This document shows, in pieces, positions 1 through 4,374 of a stretch of 8,475 nucleotides of DNA; positions within the stretch are counted from its first letter, which is position 1; every line of letters begins with the position of its first letter. A program made the translations under genes and the position numbers. The DNA is taken from contig JAKDNQ010000086.1 in the NCBI GenBank assembly GCA_030456405.1, forward strand, positions 1-8,475, read 5' to 3'. The notes beneath the pieces are model-generated. The model saw only the letters and a program-made list of their open reading frames with translations, had not been told where the DNA came from and ran no database searches. The DNA is from Nitrospira sp. Lineage in GTDB: Bacteria > Nitrospirota > Nitrospiria > Nitrospirales > Nitrospiraceae.

Positions 1-120
1 GCGACCCATCGTGCGCAACAATGGGGAGCGGGTGTCGAACTCACAGACGATTATGCGCCGTACGATCTCTTGATCGGATCTACGGTTCAGGAGGGACAGC
101 CTGAGGGGGATAAACCATGA
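1..120 (+). CDS. C-terminal fragment of a spermidine-synthase-like protein (5' end outside window)
   Basis: An open frame enters from the left edge in frame 1 and ends at TGA 118-120, giving the last 39 residues of a protein. The recognisable piece is LTDDYAPYDLLI (residues 15-26 of the fragment). It matches the Leu-Thr-Asp-Asp-Tyr/Phe-Ala-Pro pattern near the C-terminus of spermidine-synthase-like proteins, including those fused to a membrane transporter domain. Those enzymes carry a Rossmann-type aminopropyltransferase fold, but none of the catalytic part is inside the window, so activity cannot be judged. The tail after the motif is short, acidic and Gly/Pro-rich. That this is coding rests on the open frame and the motif; the family call comes from a short match and is tentative. 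Confidence 0.5.
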   Translation, partial: ATHRAQQWGAGVELTDDYAPYDLLIGSTVQEGQPEGDKP

Positions 121-384
121 AATAAGGGTGGCCGATTTTTGATGTGCCACTCTACATTAGGAAGTGGCATCGGGAAAGATCTGGAATAACGTTCTTGCTT
201 CCGATTTCCTCGCAGTGCTATCTATAGGGGTGCTCGTGAATCGTATCCATGCTGTTAAGGCATGATGGGCAAACATAGTAATGCAGTGGCAAAGGTCAGG
301 GCTATGCGATATGGGTTTGACGGTAGCGGTAGGTAGTTACCAACCTAATCACATCTCTTCTTCTTTCTTATAAGGAGGTAGGTC
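121..384. other. Intergenic region upstream of the cupredoxin gene
   Basis: I see no gene here. An imperfect hairpin (141-151 with 163-171, GCCACT/AGTGGC core) lies just after the upstream stop but has no U-tract, so it is a weak terminator candidate at best. A second small hairpin pairs 248-252 with 260-264. Three GGTAG copies (322-326, 328-332, 332-336) are followed by ACC-containing inverted sequence up to 347, and a pyrimidine-rich tract (about 354-369) leads into the Shine-Dalgarno sequence. Confidence 0.5.
195..224 (+). promoter_or_regulatory. Weak candidate promoter for the cupredoxin gene
   Basis: TTGCTT (195-200) lies 18 bases before TATCTA (219-224), which is preceded by an extended -10 TGC (216-218). 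The same TTGCTT plus TGC-TAT arrangement occurs at the rimP promoter in this window. The hexamers match the sigma70 consensus only partly (three of six each), so this is a guess. It would give a leader of roughly 150 bases. Confidence 0.25.
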
Positions 385-864
385 ATGGGCAAGACGATGT
401 TAGGGGTTTTCTTCGGCCTCATAATGATCGTGGCTGGAGCATCTGCTGCGTTTGCGCTTCAGGCAGGTGGAGTGGAGGTCGGAGATTTGGAGACTGGCTC
501 CGTTGTGGGTCAGTCGTTCAAGGAATTGGATGTCGATGCCCAGCTGTTCGCAGTCGAGATCGGGGACCTCAAGACGTGGTATCCACCCGTCACGGTCATC
601 GATTTTAAAGTTCGGCCTGGTCGTCCCGTCCTGCTCAAGGTCATGAACAAAGGCACTGCCGAGCACGGATTCCAAATGACCGATGCCGCGAACGCCGGTT
701 CACCATTTGTCATGAAAGCCGAAGTGGTATTGAAACCCGGCGAAACGAAGTACATTGGGGTTCCTACCAGCGACATGTTCTATGCCACGCAGGGGAATAC
801 GCTCACCTATCGCTGTCACTTGCATCCGGGACATGTTGGCGGCAAGATTCTGATGATCAAGTAA
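385..864 (+). CDS. Exported single-domain cupredoxin (type 1-like copper protein)
   Basis: This 159-residue protein is probably a periplasmic electron carrier or copper-binding protein. The start is set by a near-perfect Shine-Dalgarno AAGGAGGT (372-379) five bases before the ATG. Residues 1-24 form a signal peptide: Lys3, a hydrophobic core at 5-20, and an Ala-Phe-Ala cleavage site at 22-24. The cupredoxin fold shows as a beta-rich domain with a first histidine ligand, His94 (in AEHGF). The ligand loop near the C-terminus runs from Cys144 through His147 to His150, then VGGKILMIK. The spacing Cys-x2-His-x2-X resembles amicyanin, but the axial methionine position is His150, and His145 is a further nearby histidine. 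The gene stands alone between a 5' region with a weak promoter and a strong terminator. Its redox partner is unknown. Cupredoxin family membership is confident; the role in electron transfer versus copper handling is inference. Confidence 0.88.
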   Translation: MGKTMLGVFFGLIMIVAGASAAFALQAGGVEVGDLETGSVVGQSFKELDVDAQLFAVEIGDLKTWYPPVTVIDFKVRPGRPVLLKVMNKGTAEHGFQMTDAANAGSPFVMKAEVVLKPGETKYIGVPTSDMFYATQGNTLTYRCHLHPGHVGGKILMIK

Positions 865-891
865 GAGAAGGTATTGTCCGAAGTGAATGTG

Positions 892-933
892 CATCGCCCT
901 CTTTGCGATAACGCGGAGAGGGCGATGGTTTTT
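892..933 (+). terminator. Intrinsic terminator of the cupredoxin gene
   Basis: A perfect 11-bp stem pairs CATCGCCCTCT (892-902) with AGAGGGCGATG (917-927) around a 14-base loop. It is followed by G and five T (929-933). It lies 27 bases after the cupredoxin stop codon, the usual place for a rho-independent terminator. Confidence 0.85.
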
Positions 934-976
934 AGCGGGATACTGAAAAGGACTAGCTTTTTTTGAGCATCCCGCT
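934..976. repeat. Nested hairpin between convergent genes
   Basis: AGCGGGAT (934-941) pairs perfectly with ATCCCGCT (969-976). Inside the loop a second stem pairs AAAAG (946-950) with CTTTT (957-961) around GACTAG, and seven T (958-964) follow. It begins directly after the T-tract of the previous terminator and ends two bases before the next hairpin. It could be a back-up terminator or a structured 3' UTR; I cannot tell which. Confidence 0.5.
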
Positions 977-978
977 GG

Positions 979-1026
979 AAGCAAGAAGGCCCGGCTTCTC
1001 ATGTGAGAAGTCGGGCCTTCTTGCTT
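979..1026. terminator. Long bidirectional terminator-type hairpin
   Basis: Arms 979-1001 and 1004-1026 are complementary over 23 positions, with one mismatch that becomes a G-U pair in the plus-strand RNA. Because the loop must be a few bases, about 22 pairs can form. The base of the stem is A-rich on one side and TTCTTGCTT on the other, so each strand ends in a pyrimidine-rich arm. This is common for terminators shared by convergent genes. Here it lies 18 bases past the minus-strand ferredoxin stop and downstream of the plus-strand cupredoxin terminator. No separate U-tract is present on either strand. Confidence 0.65.
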
Positions 1027-1043
1027 GAACGGAAGAGTGATGA

Positions 1044-1391
1044 CTAATTGCGCACGCCGCTCCAGACCTTTGCTTCATCGATTGTCTTATCCGGATTGAG
1101 CGTCCTTGCTTTCTCAAGCAGAACGTCTGTCGCTTCCGGATACGCTGGATCAGCGATGCAACAATTATCGACTGGGCATACGGCGGAGCACTGCGGTTCG
1201 TCGAAGTGTCCGACGCACTCGGTACAGCGGTCGTGTGTAATCACATAAATGCTATCGCCGACTCCCTGGCCATCACCCACATGATTGCCCTTCGCTTCTG
1301 CATCGCTGCGAGTTTCGAAAATCGCCTCGTTCGGACATTCAGGCAGGCAGGCTCCACAGGAGATACATTCATCGGTAATCAGCAACGCCAT
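1044..1391 (-). CDS. Chromatium/YfhL-type 2[4Fe-4S] ferredoxin
   Basis: This 115-residue cytoplasmic one-electron carrier holds two [4Fe-4S] clusters. The start MALLITDEC at 1391 is chosen over an upstream in-frame start at 1460 because an AAGGAGG (1406-1400) lies 8 bases before it. The protein then also begins exactly like Allochromatium-type ferredoxins. Cluster motif one is Cys9-x2-Cys12-x2-Cys15-x3-Cys19-Pro. Motif two is Cys56-x2-Cys59-x8-Cys68-x3-Cys72-Pro; the eight-residue gap marks the Chromatium/YfhL type rather than clostridial ferredoxins. Two oddities are a Gly/Asp-rich insertion of about 17 residues between the two motifs (roughly 27-46) and an extra Cys77-Cys78 pair. The C-terminal helix is longer than usual. 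Ferredoxins of this type serve low-potential enzymes such as 2-oxoacid oxidoreductases; such a partner in a reverse TCA cycle is inference only. It is transcribed alone, convergent with the cupredoxin gene. Confidence 0.95.
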   Translation of the reverse strand: MALLITDECISCGACLPECPNEAIFETRSDAEAKGNHVGDGQGVGDSIYVITHDRCTECVGHFDEPQCSAVCPVDNCCIADPAYPEATDVLLEKARTLNPDKTIDEAKVWSGVRN

Positions 1392-1449
1392 GACCCTCGC
1401 CTCCTTCTCACTACAAAATAGAGATACACCCGGTTGACAAGTTCGCCCC

Positions 1450-1480
1450 GTCACGACCATTATGGATACCGTGGCGTGAC
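1450..1480 (-). promoter_or_regulatory. Stem-loop at the 5' end of the ferredoxin mRNA
   Basis: GTCACG (1450-1455) pairs with CGTGAC (1475-1480), and CCA (1457-1459) pairs with TGG (1472-1474) with one bulged base. It lies just downstream of the predicted -10 box, so it would be the very first structure in the transcript. It could stabilise the mRNA or be a DNA operator. Confidence 0.35.
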
Positions 1481-1484
1481 AGTT

Positions 1485-1514
1485 ATTCTAGTCTGCCGTT
1501 CTTTTCCAAGTCAA
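1485..1514 (-). promoter_or_regulatory. Sigma70-like promoter of the ferredoxin gene
   Basis: Reading the minus strand, TTGACT (1514-1509) and TAGAAT (1490-1485) are each five of six matches to the sigma70 consensus, with an 18-base spacer. Transcription would start near 1478, giving a leader of about 87 bases before the ATG at 1391. Confidence 0.55.
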
Positions 1515-1541
1515 CAGCACACGTTTGTTCAGAAGGCCTAG

Positions 1542-1600
1542 ATTCCCTGTATTAATGGGCCTTTGGGCCCAGGGATTCGTGAAGAGTTATGACAGGGAAT
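1542..1600 (+). promoter_or_regulatory. Leader fold able to hide the DUF192 ribosome binding site
   Basis: ATTCCCTGT (1542-1550) is perfectly complementary to ACAGGGAAT (1592-1600), which contains the AGGGA Shine-Dalgarno sequence. Inside lies a GC-rich hairpin, TGGGCC (1556-1561) with GGCCCA (1566-1571). A competing partner, CAGGGA (1570-1575), can pair with TCCCTG (1544-1549) and would free the ribosome site while breaking the inner hairpin. This is seen in sequence; regulatory use is inference. Confidence 0.35.
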
Positions 1601-1604
1601 GTCC

Positions 1605-2099
1605 ATGACGACGGCACAGACAGGAGATCGAGGGCAGAAAAAGAAACGGATTGTCACCCTCGCTCTCATGGCGATTTTCTTGATGAGTGCGTCCTTTTTT
1701 CTTATCGATCGAAAAGAAGAGACCATCATCGTTGTTTCTTTCCCGAACGGTCGTGAACTTGAGGCGGAGGTAGCCGATACCCCGGAGAAGCTGCTTGTCG
1801 GTCTCGCCTTTCGAGAAGCATTGCCGGCGAACGGTGGATTGCTCTATATCTTTGAGTCGACCGGTCAGAACCATCTTTGGACGAAAGCGTATCGGTTTCC
1901 GGTGGATATGATATGGGTCGATGAAAGTCATCACATTGTGGGACTGATAGAAAACGTCGCTCCCTGCCAACTAGACGATTGCCCAAAGTATAGTTCCTCT
2001 CCCGAAGCGGTTCGCTATGCGATTCAAACAGAAGCAGGTTTTATCAAACGGGAAGGGGTCACGATAGGGCAGGAGTTGAAATATACGCTCCGGATGTAA
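1605..2099 (+). CDS. Membrane-anchored DUF192 family protein
   Basis: This 164-residue protein has a basic N-terminus (KKKR 12-15), one hydrophobic segment (about 16-34) and a DUF192 domain (about 41-162) that should face the periplasm. Family features seen: ADTP at 57-60, GLAFRE at 66-71, Trp92, a PVDMIWVDE segment at 99-107, Cys121 and Cys126 before Tyr129, and a Glu-Ala-Gly at 143-145. DUF192 is a small beta-rich family with no settled biochemical role. Three methionines common in the family (in GLM, GML and WMK) are replaced here by Ala, Leu and Thr. I prefer the second ATG (1605) because AGGGA (1594-1598) sits 6 bases before it; the in-frame ATG at 1599 abuts that sequence. It is first in a four-gene co-directional set, 45 bases ahead of the Rieske gene. 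Family call is firm; function unknown. Confidence 0.88.
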   Translation: MTTAQTGDRGQKKKRIVTLALMAIFLMSASFFLIDRKEETIIVVSFPNGRELEAEVADTPEKLLVGLAFREALPANGGLLYIFESTGQNHLWTKAYRFPVDMIWVDESHHIVGLIENVAPCQLDDCPKYSSSPEAVRYAIQTEAGFIKREGVTIGQELKYTLRM

Positions 2100-2144
2100 G
2101 GTGTGGGAGGCCGTAGCGAAACGCATGAGAGGAGTCGGTGTAAC

Positions 2145-2465
2145 ATGCTAGAAGGATTTCAATCTGTCGCTTTGGTTGCCGAGCTGCCGCCTGGGAAATC
2201 AAAAGCAGTCATGGTAAACAATCGGGAGATCGCGCTCTTCAACATTGAGGGGACGTATTTCGCTATCCATAACATTTGTCCCCATGAAGGCGGTCCTTTA
2301 TGTGAAGGGCGTGTCAAGGGCTTTGTCGTAGCCTGTCCGTGGCACGACTTGGCTTTCGATGTTCGGAACGGGCGAGGGACGGACGGCGGTGGATATTGTG
2401 TGGGAAGCTATGACGTGTTGGTGGAAGGAACGGAAATTTTTGTCGGACCTCGGCGAAAATCATAG
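2145..2465 (+). CDS. Small Rieske [2Fe-2S] ferredoxin (NirD/dioxygenase-ferredoxin-like)
   Basis: This 106-residue soluble Rieske protein carries one electron on a [2Fe-2S] cluster held by two Cys and two His. The motif is complete: Cys45-x-His47, 16 residues, then Cys64-x2-His67, in CPHEGG and CPWHDLAFD. The C-terminal strand (YCVGSYDVLVEG, 84-95) fits the family. There is no signal peptide or membrane segment, unlike bc1-complex Rieske proteins; size and layout match ferredoxins of aromatic dioxygenases and the NirD-type subunit. Start 2145 is preceded by AGAGGAG (2128-2134) at 10 bases; an in-frame GTG at 2103 would add a poorly conserved-looking 14 residues. No oxygenase or nitrite reductase large subunit is nearby, so the partner is unknown. 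It is likely co-transcribed with its neighbours. Confidence 0.9.
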   Translation: MLEGFQSVALVAELPPGKSKAVMVNNREIALFNIEGTYFAIHNICPHEGGPLCEGRVKGFVVACPWHDLAFDVRNGRGTDGGGYCVGSYDVLVEGTEIFVGPRRKS

Positions 2466-2502
2466 CCGATAAGAAAACCATGAGGAGTGGGTTATCACGT
2501 CA

Positions 2503-2865
2503 ATGACCATGAAAGCGACGGCTGGCCACGACCATGATGGCGCGACACATTCGGATGGAGCGAAGGTCATTGAGACGACTCTTGAGCACCCCATCCAGGT
2601 TCATCTTTGGGAGGATCGGACACGAGGGGAACTCTGGGTGCCGACCTATGATTCTACGGGGCTCGAATTGTTGGCGGACGACTATCTTCGCATTGCCGGG
2701 AATAATGCGGTCGATAATGGGCAGAGGACGTTCGAGTTTAGGGCGGTCAAGCCCGGAACCCATCGGATATTGTTTGAAAAACGTATGGGGTGGAAGTTCA
2801 CGGCCGAAGATCGGCGTGTCTTTGACGTGACCGTTGTGGATGCCTCGTCTCGAAGGAGCATGTAA
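2503..2865 (+). CDS. Chagasin/I42-like protease-inhibitor fold protein, His-rich N-terminus
   Basis: This 120-residue beta-rich protein fits the chagasin (MEROPS I42) pattern. DRTRGELW (38-45) takes the place of the Asn-Pro-Thr-Thr-Gly-Tyr-x-Trp loop, keeping Thr40, Gly42 and Trp45. NGQRTFEF (72-79) stands where the Gly-rich second loop leads into a Phe-x-Phe strand, and RMGWKF (94-99) stands at the Arg-Pro-Trp loop. Known members inhibit papain-like cysteine proteases through these three loops. The first loop is only partly conserved, so inhibition is not assured. There is no signal peptide; instead residues 8-19 are Gly/Asp/His-rich (His9, His11, His16) and could bind metal. Start ATG 2503 has GAGGAG (2482-2487) 15 bases upstream, a long gap; ATG 2509 is possible. 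The stop is 2 bases before the next start, so it is coupled with the transaminase gene. Fold call moderate; function unknown. Confidence 0.6.
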   Translation: MTMKATAGHDHDGATHSDGAKVIETTLEHPIQVHLWEDRTRGELWVPTYDSTGLELLADDYLRIAGNNAVDNGQRTFEFRAVKPGTHRILFEKRMGWKFTAEDRRVFDVTVVDASSRRSM

Positions 2866-2867
2866 TC

Positions 2868-3707
2868 GTGCCGAATGTCGCCTTCGTGAACGGAGCGTTT
2901 ATGCCGCTGGCCGAGGCGAAAGTCTCGATTGAAGATCGGGGCTTTCAGTTTGGCGACGGCGTGTACGAAGTGATTCGCACATACAAAGGACGTCCGTTCT
3001 CACTTGATGCCCACCTTGCTCGGCTGGATCGTAGCGCCGCAGCGCTCAACCTTACGCAGCCCTATTCTCGCGCCGATTGGACGCATCATATTTTGGAAGG
3101 GATTACGCAGGCTGCGTATCCCGAAGCCAAAATCTATCTTCAGATCACCAGGGGAGTTGCGCCCCGAGATCATGCCTATTCCGATGACACGACGCCTACA
3201 GTCGTCATGACGGTCCGTGAGTTCCACCCGCTTGACAGATCGGTACAGGCGACTGGTGTGGACGCGATAACGACTGAGGATATCAGATGGGGACGCTGTG
3301 ACATCAAGAGTGTGAATCTATTGGCCAACGTGTTGGCGCGTCAACGCGTCAGGCAGGCCGGGGCCTTCGAGGCCATTTTAGTCAATGGGGAATTCGTGAC
3401 TGAAGGGGCCATCAGCAATGTGATGGTCGCCCAAGGAGGGACGGTCGTGACGGCTCCCGAAGGGGCGCATATTCTGTCTGGGGTCACGCGAGCCATCGTG
3501 CTGGATCTTGCCCGGAGCGTGGGCGTTCAAGTTCAAGAACGCTTTGTCTCTCTGGCAGAGATCTATAAGGCTGACGAAGTATTTCTCACGGGGACCACGG
3601 TCGAAGTCTTGGCCGTCGTCCGTATAGACGGAAAAGTGATTGGAGATGGACGGCCTGGACCAATTACCCAACGACTCGCCGAAAGATTCTCGAGTCGGAT
3701 CGATTAG
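2868..3707 (+). CDS. dat: D-amino-acid transaminase (class IV, PLP-dependent)
   Basis: This 279-residue enzyme has the full length of Bacillus-type D-alanine aminotransferase. Such enzymes swap amino groups between D-alanine and 2-oxoglutarate to supply D-glutamate or other D-amino acids for cell wall or turnover. The fold-type IV signature is clear: EDRGFQFGDGVYEVIR (22-37) with Tyr33, catalytic Lys147 in DIKSVNLL (145-152), and Glu179 in TEG (binds the PLP ring nitrogen in the family). Arg100-x-His102 matches the Arg/His pair that grips the substrate carboxylate in D-specific enzymes and separates it from branched-chain aminotransferase and aminodeoxychorismate lyase. It starts with GTG (2868), with AAGGAG (2853-2858) 9 bases before it inside the preceding gene. 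It is last in its set; the rimP promoter begins 7 bases after its stop. D-specificity is inferred from the motif. Confidence 0.88.
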   Translation: MPNVAFVNGAFMPLAEAKVSIEDRGFQFGDGVYEVIRTYKGRPFSLDAHLARLDRSAAALNLTQPYSRADWTHHILEGITQAAYPEAKIYLQITRGVAPRDHAYSDDTTPTVVMTVREFHPLDRSVQATGVDAITTEDIRWGRCDIKSVNLLANVLARQRVRQAGAFEAILVNGEFVTEGAISNVMVAQGGTVVTAPEGAHILSGVTRAIVLDLARSVGVQVQERFVSLAEIYKADEVFLTGTTVEVLAVVRIDGKVIGDGRPGPITQRLAERFSSRID

Positions 3708-3713
3708 GCCCTC

Positions 3714-3742
3714 TTGCTTTGGTATAGGTGGCGTGCTATGTT
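3714..3742 (+). promoter_or_regulatory. Promoter of the rimP-nusA-infB operon
   Basis: TTGCTT (3714-3719), a 17-base spacer and TATGTT (3737-3742) preceded by the extended -10 element TGC (3734-3736) form a sigma70-type promoter. Predicted transcription start is near 3748-3749. It begins only 7 bases after the upstream stop codon. Confidence 0.6.
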
Positions 3743-3752
3743 CCCCGACTGG

Positions 3753-3776
3753 AAGTGGGCGCAGGCCCACTTTTTT
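3753..3776 (+). terminator. Intrinsic terminator/attenuator in the rimP leader
   Basis: AAGTGGGC (3753-3760) and GCCCACTT (3765-3772) pair perfectly around the tetraloop GCAG, and T runs from 3771 to 3776. It lies 46 bases after the transaminase stop, so it can end that operon. It also starts about 5 bases after the predicted rimP transcription start, so all operon transcripts must pass it. Terminator hairpins ahead of rimP are known in other bacteria as rimP leaders, which supports an attenuator role. Confidence 0.8.
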
Positions 3777-3819
3777 GTTTGATCTCTTGAGTACGCCATC
3801 AAAACATACGGGGCTAAGC

Positions 3820-4302
3820 GTGTCCGTGAAGGAGTCCCGATCGGTCGTCGATCGCATCAGCGAAGTGGTATCGCCCATCCTCTGGGCATTAGGTTTAGAA
3901 TTGGTTGACGTGGTGTGTGTAGGGCAGGGTGCGCGGTCGGTCGTTCGTGTGTATGTCGATAAGCCGGGCGGCGTCACGGTTGACGATTGCGGGCATGCAC
4001 ACCTCGCGATCGGCCCAGCCTTGGATGTGGCTGACCCATTCCCCCATGCCTATACGTTGGAAGTCTCCTCACCTGGTCTGGATCGGGCCTTCAAACGGAT
4101 TCAGGATTATCGCCGGGCATTGGGGGGGCAAGTGAGCGTGAAGCTCAGGCAGCCGATCGATGGACAGTGGCGCGTGGTCGGAGTATTGAAGGACGTCACT
4201 GAACAGGAAATTACGGTTGTGGTGAATGATGCGCGTACGGAGCGGGTGGTTATCCTTGAATTCGGGTCGATCGTTGAAACACGACGCGTTGTGACATTTT
4301 AG
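3820..4302 (+). CDS. rimP: Ribosome maturation factor RimP
   Basis: This 160-residue protein acts in assembly of the 30S subunit. The N-terminal alpha/beta domain (about 8-90) contains the diagnostic VDDCGHAHLAIGPALDVADP (54-73) and YTLEVSSPGLDRAF (78-91). A C-terminal SH3-like beta domain (about 92-160) follows. The frame is open far upstream, through the attenuator, but similarity to other RimP proteins starts at residue 1 of this choice. GTG 3820 has only a weak GGGG (3810-3813) ahead of it; in-frame GTG 3826 and TTG 3787 are alternatives. Length is normal for the family (about 150-160). It is first in the conserved operon, 72 bases ahead of nusA. Confidence 0.93.
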   Translation: MSVKESRSVVDRISEVVSPILWALGLELVDVVCVGQGARSVVRVYVDKPGGVTVDDCGHAHLAIGPALDVADPFPHAYTLEVSSPGLDRAFKRIQDYRRALGGQVSVKLRQPIDGQWRVVGVLKDVTEQEITVVVNDARTERVVILEFGSIVETRRVVTF

Positions 4303-4374
4303 GCCATATCGAATGAAGTCGATTGCCGTGGTGCGCAGTGGGGCTGATTAGGGGATTCGTCGGAGAGTAAGCGT

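Noticed and set aside
182..200. Possible sigma54 promoter (GG 183-184 and GC 197-198)
   Set aside because: The gap between GG and GC is 12 bases rather than the required 10, and the flanking bases do not match.
3640..3819. RimP N-terminal extension from an upstream ATG at 3640
   Set aside because: The extension overlaps the transaminase gene, crosses the promoter and terminator hairpin, and has no RimP similarity.
3378..3977. Minus-strand open frame of 199 codons over the transaminase end and rimP start
   Set aside because: It would read through the rimP promoter and terminator in antisense and has no recognisable motif.
4314..4352. Twelve-codon open frame between rimP and nusA
   Set aside because: It has no ribosome binding site and no sign of selection visible here; likely chance.
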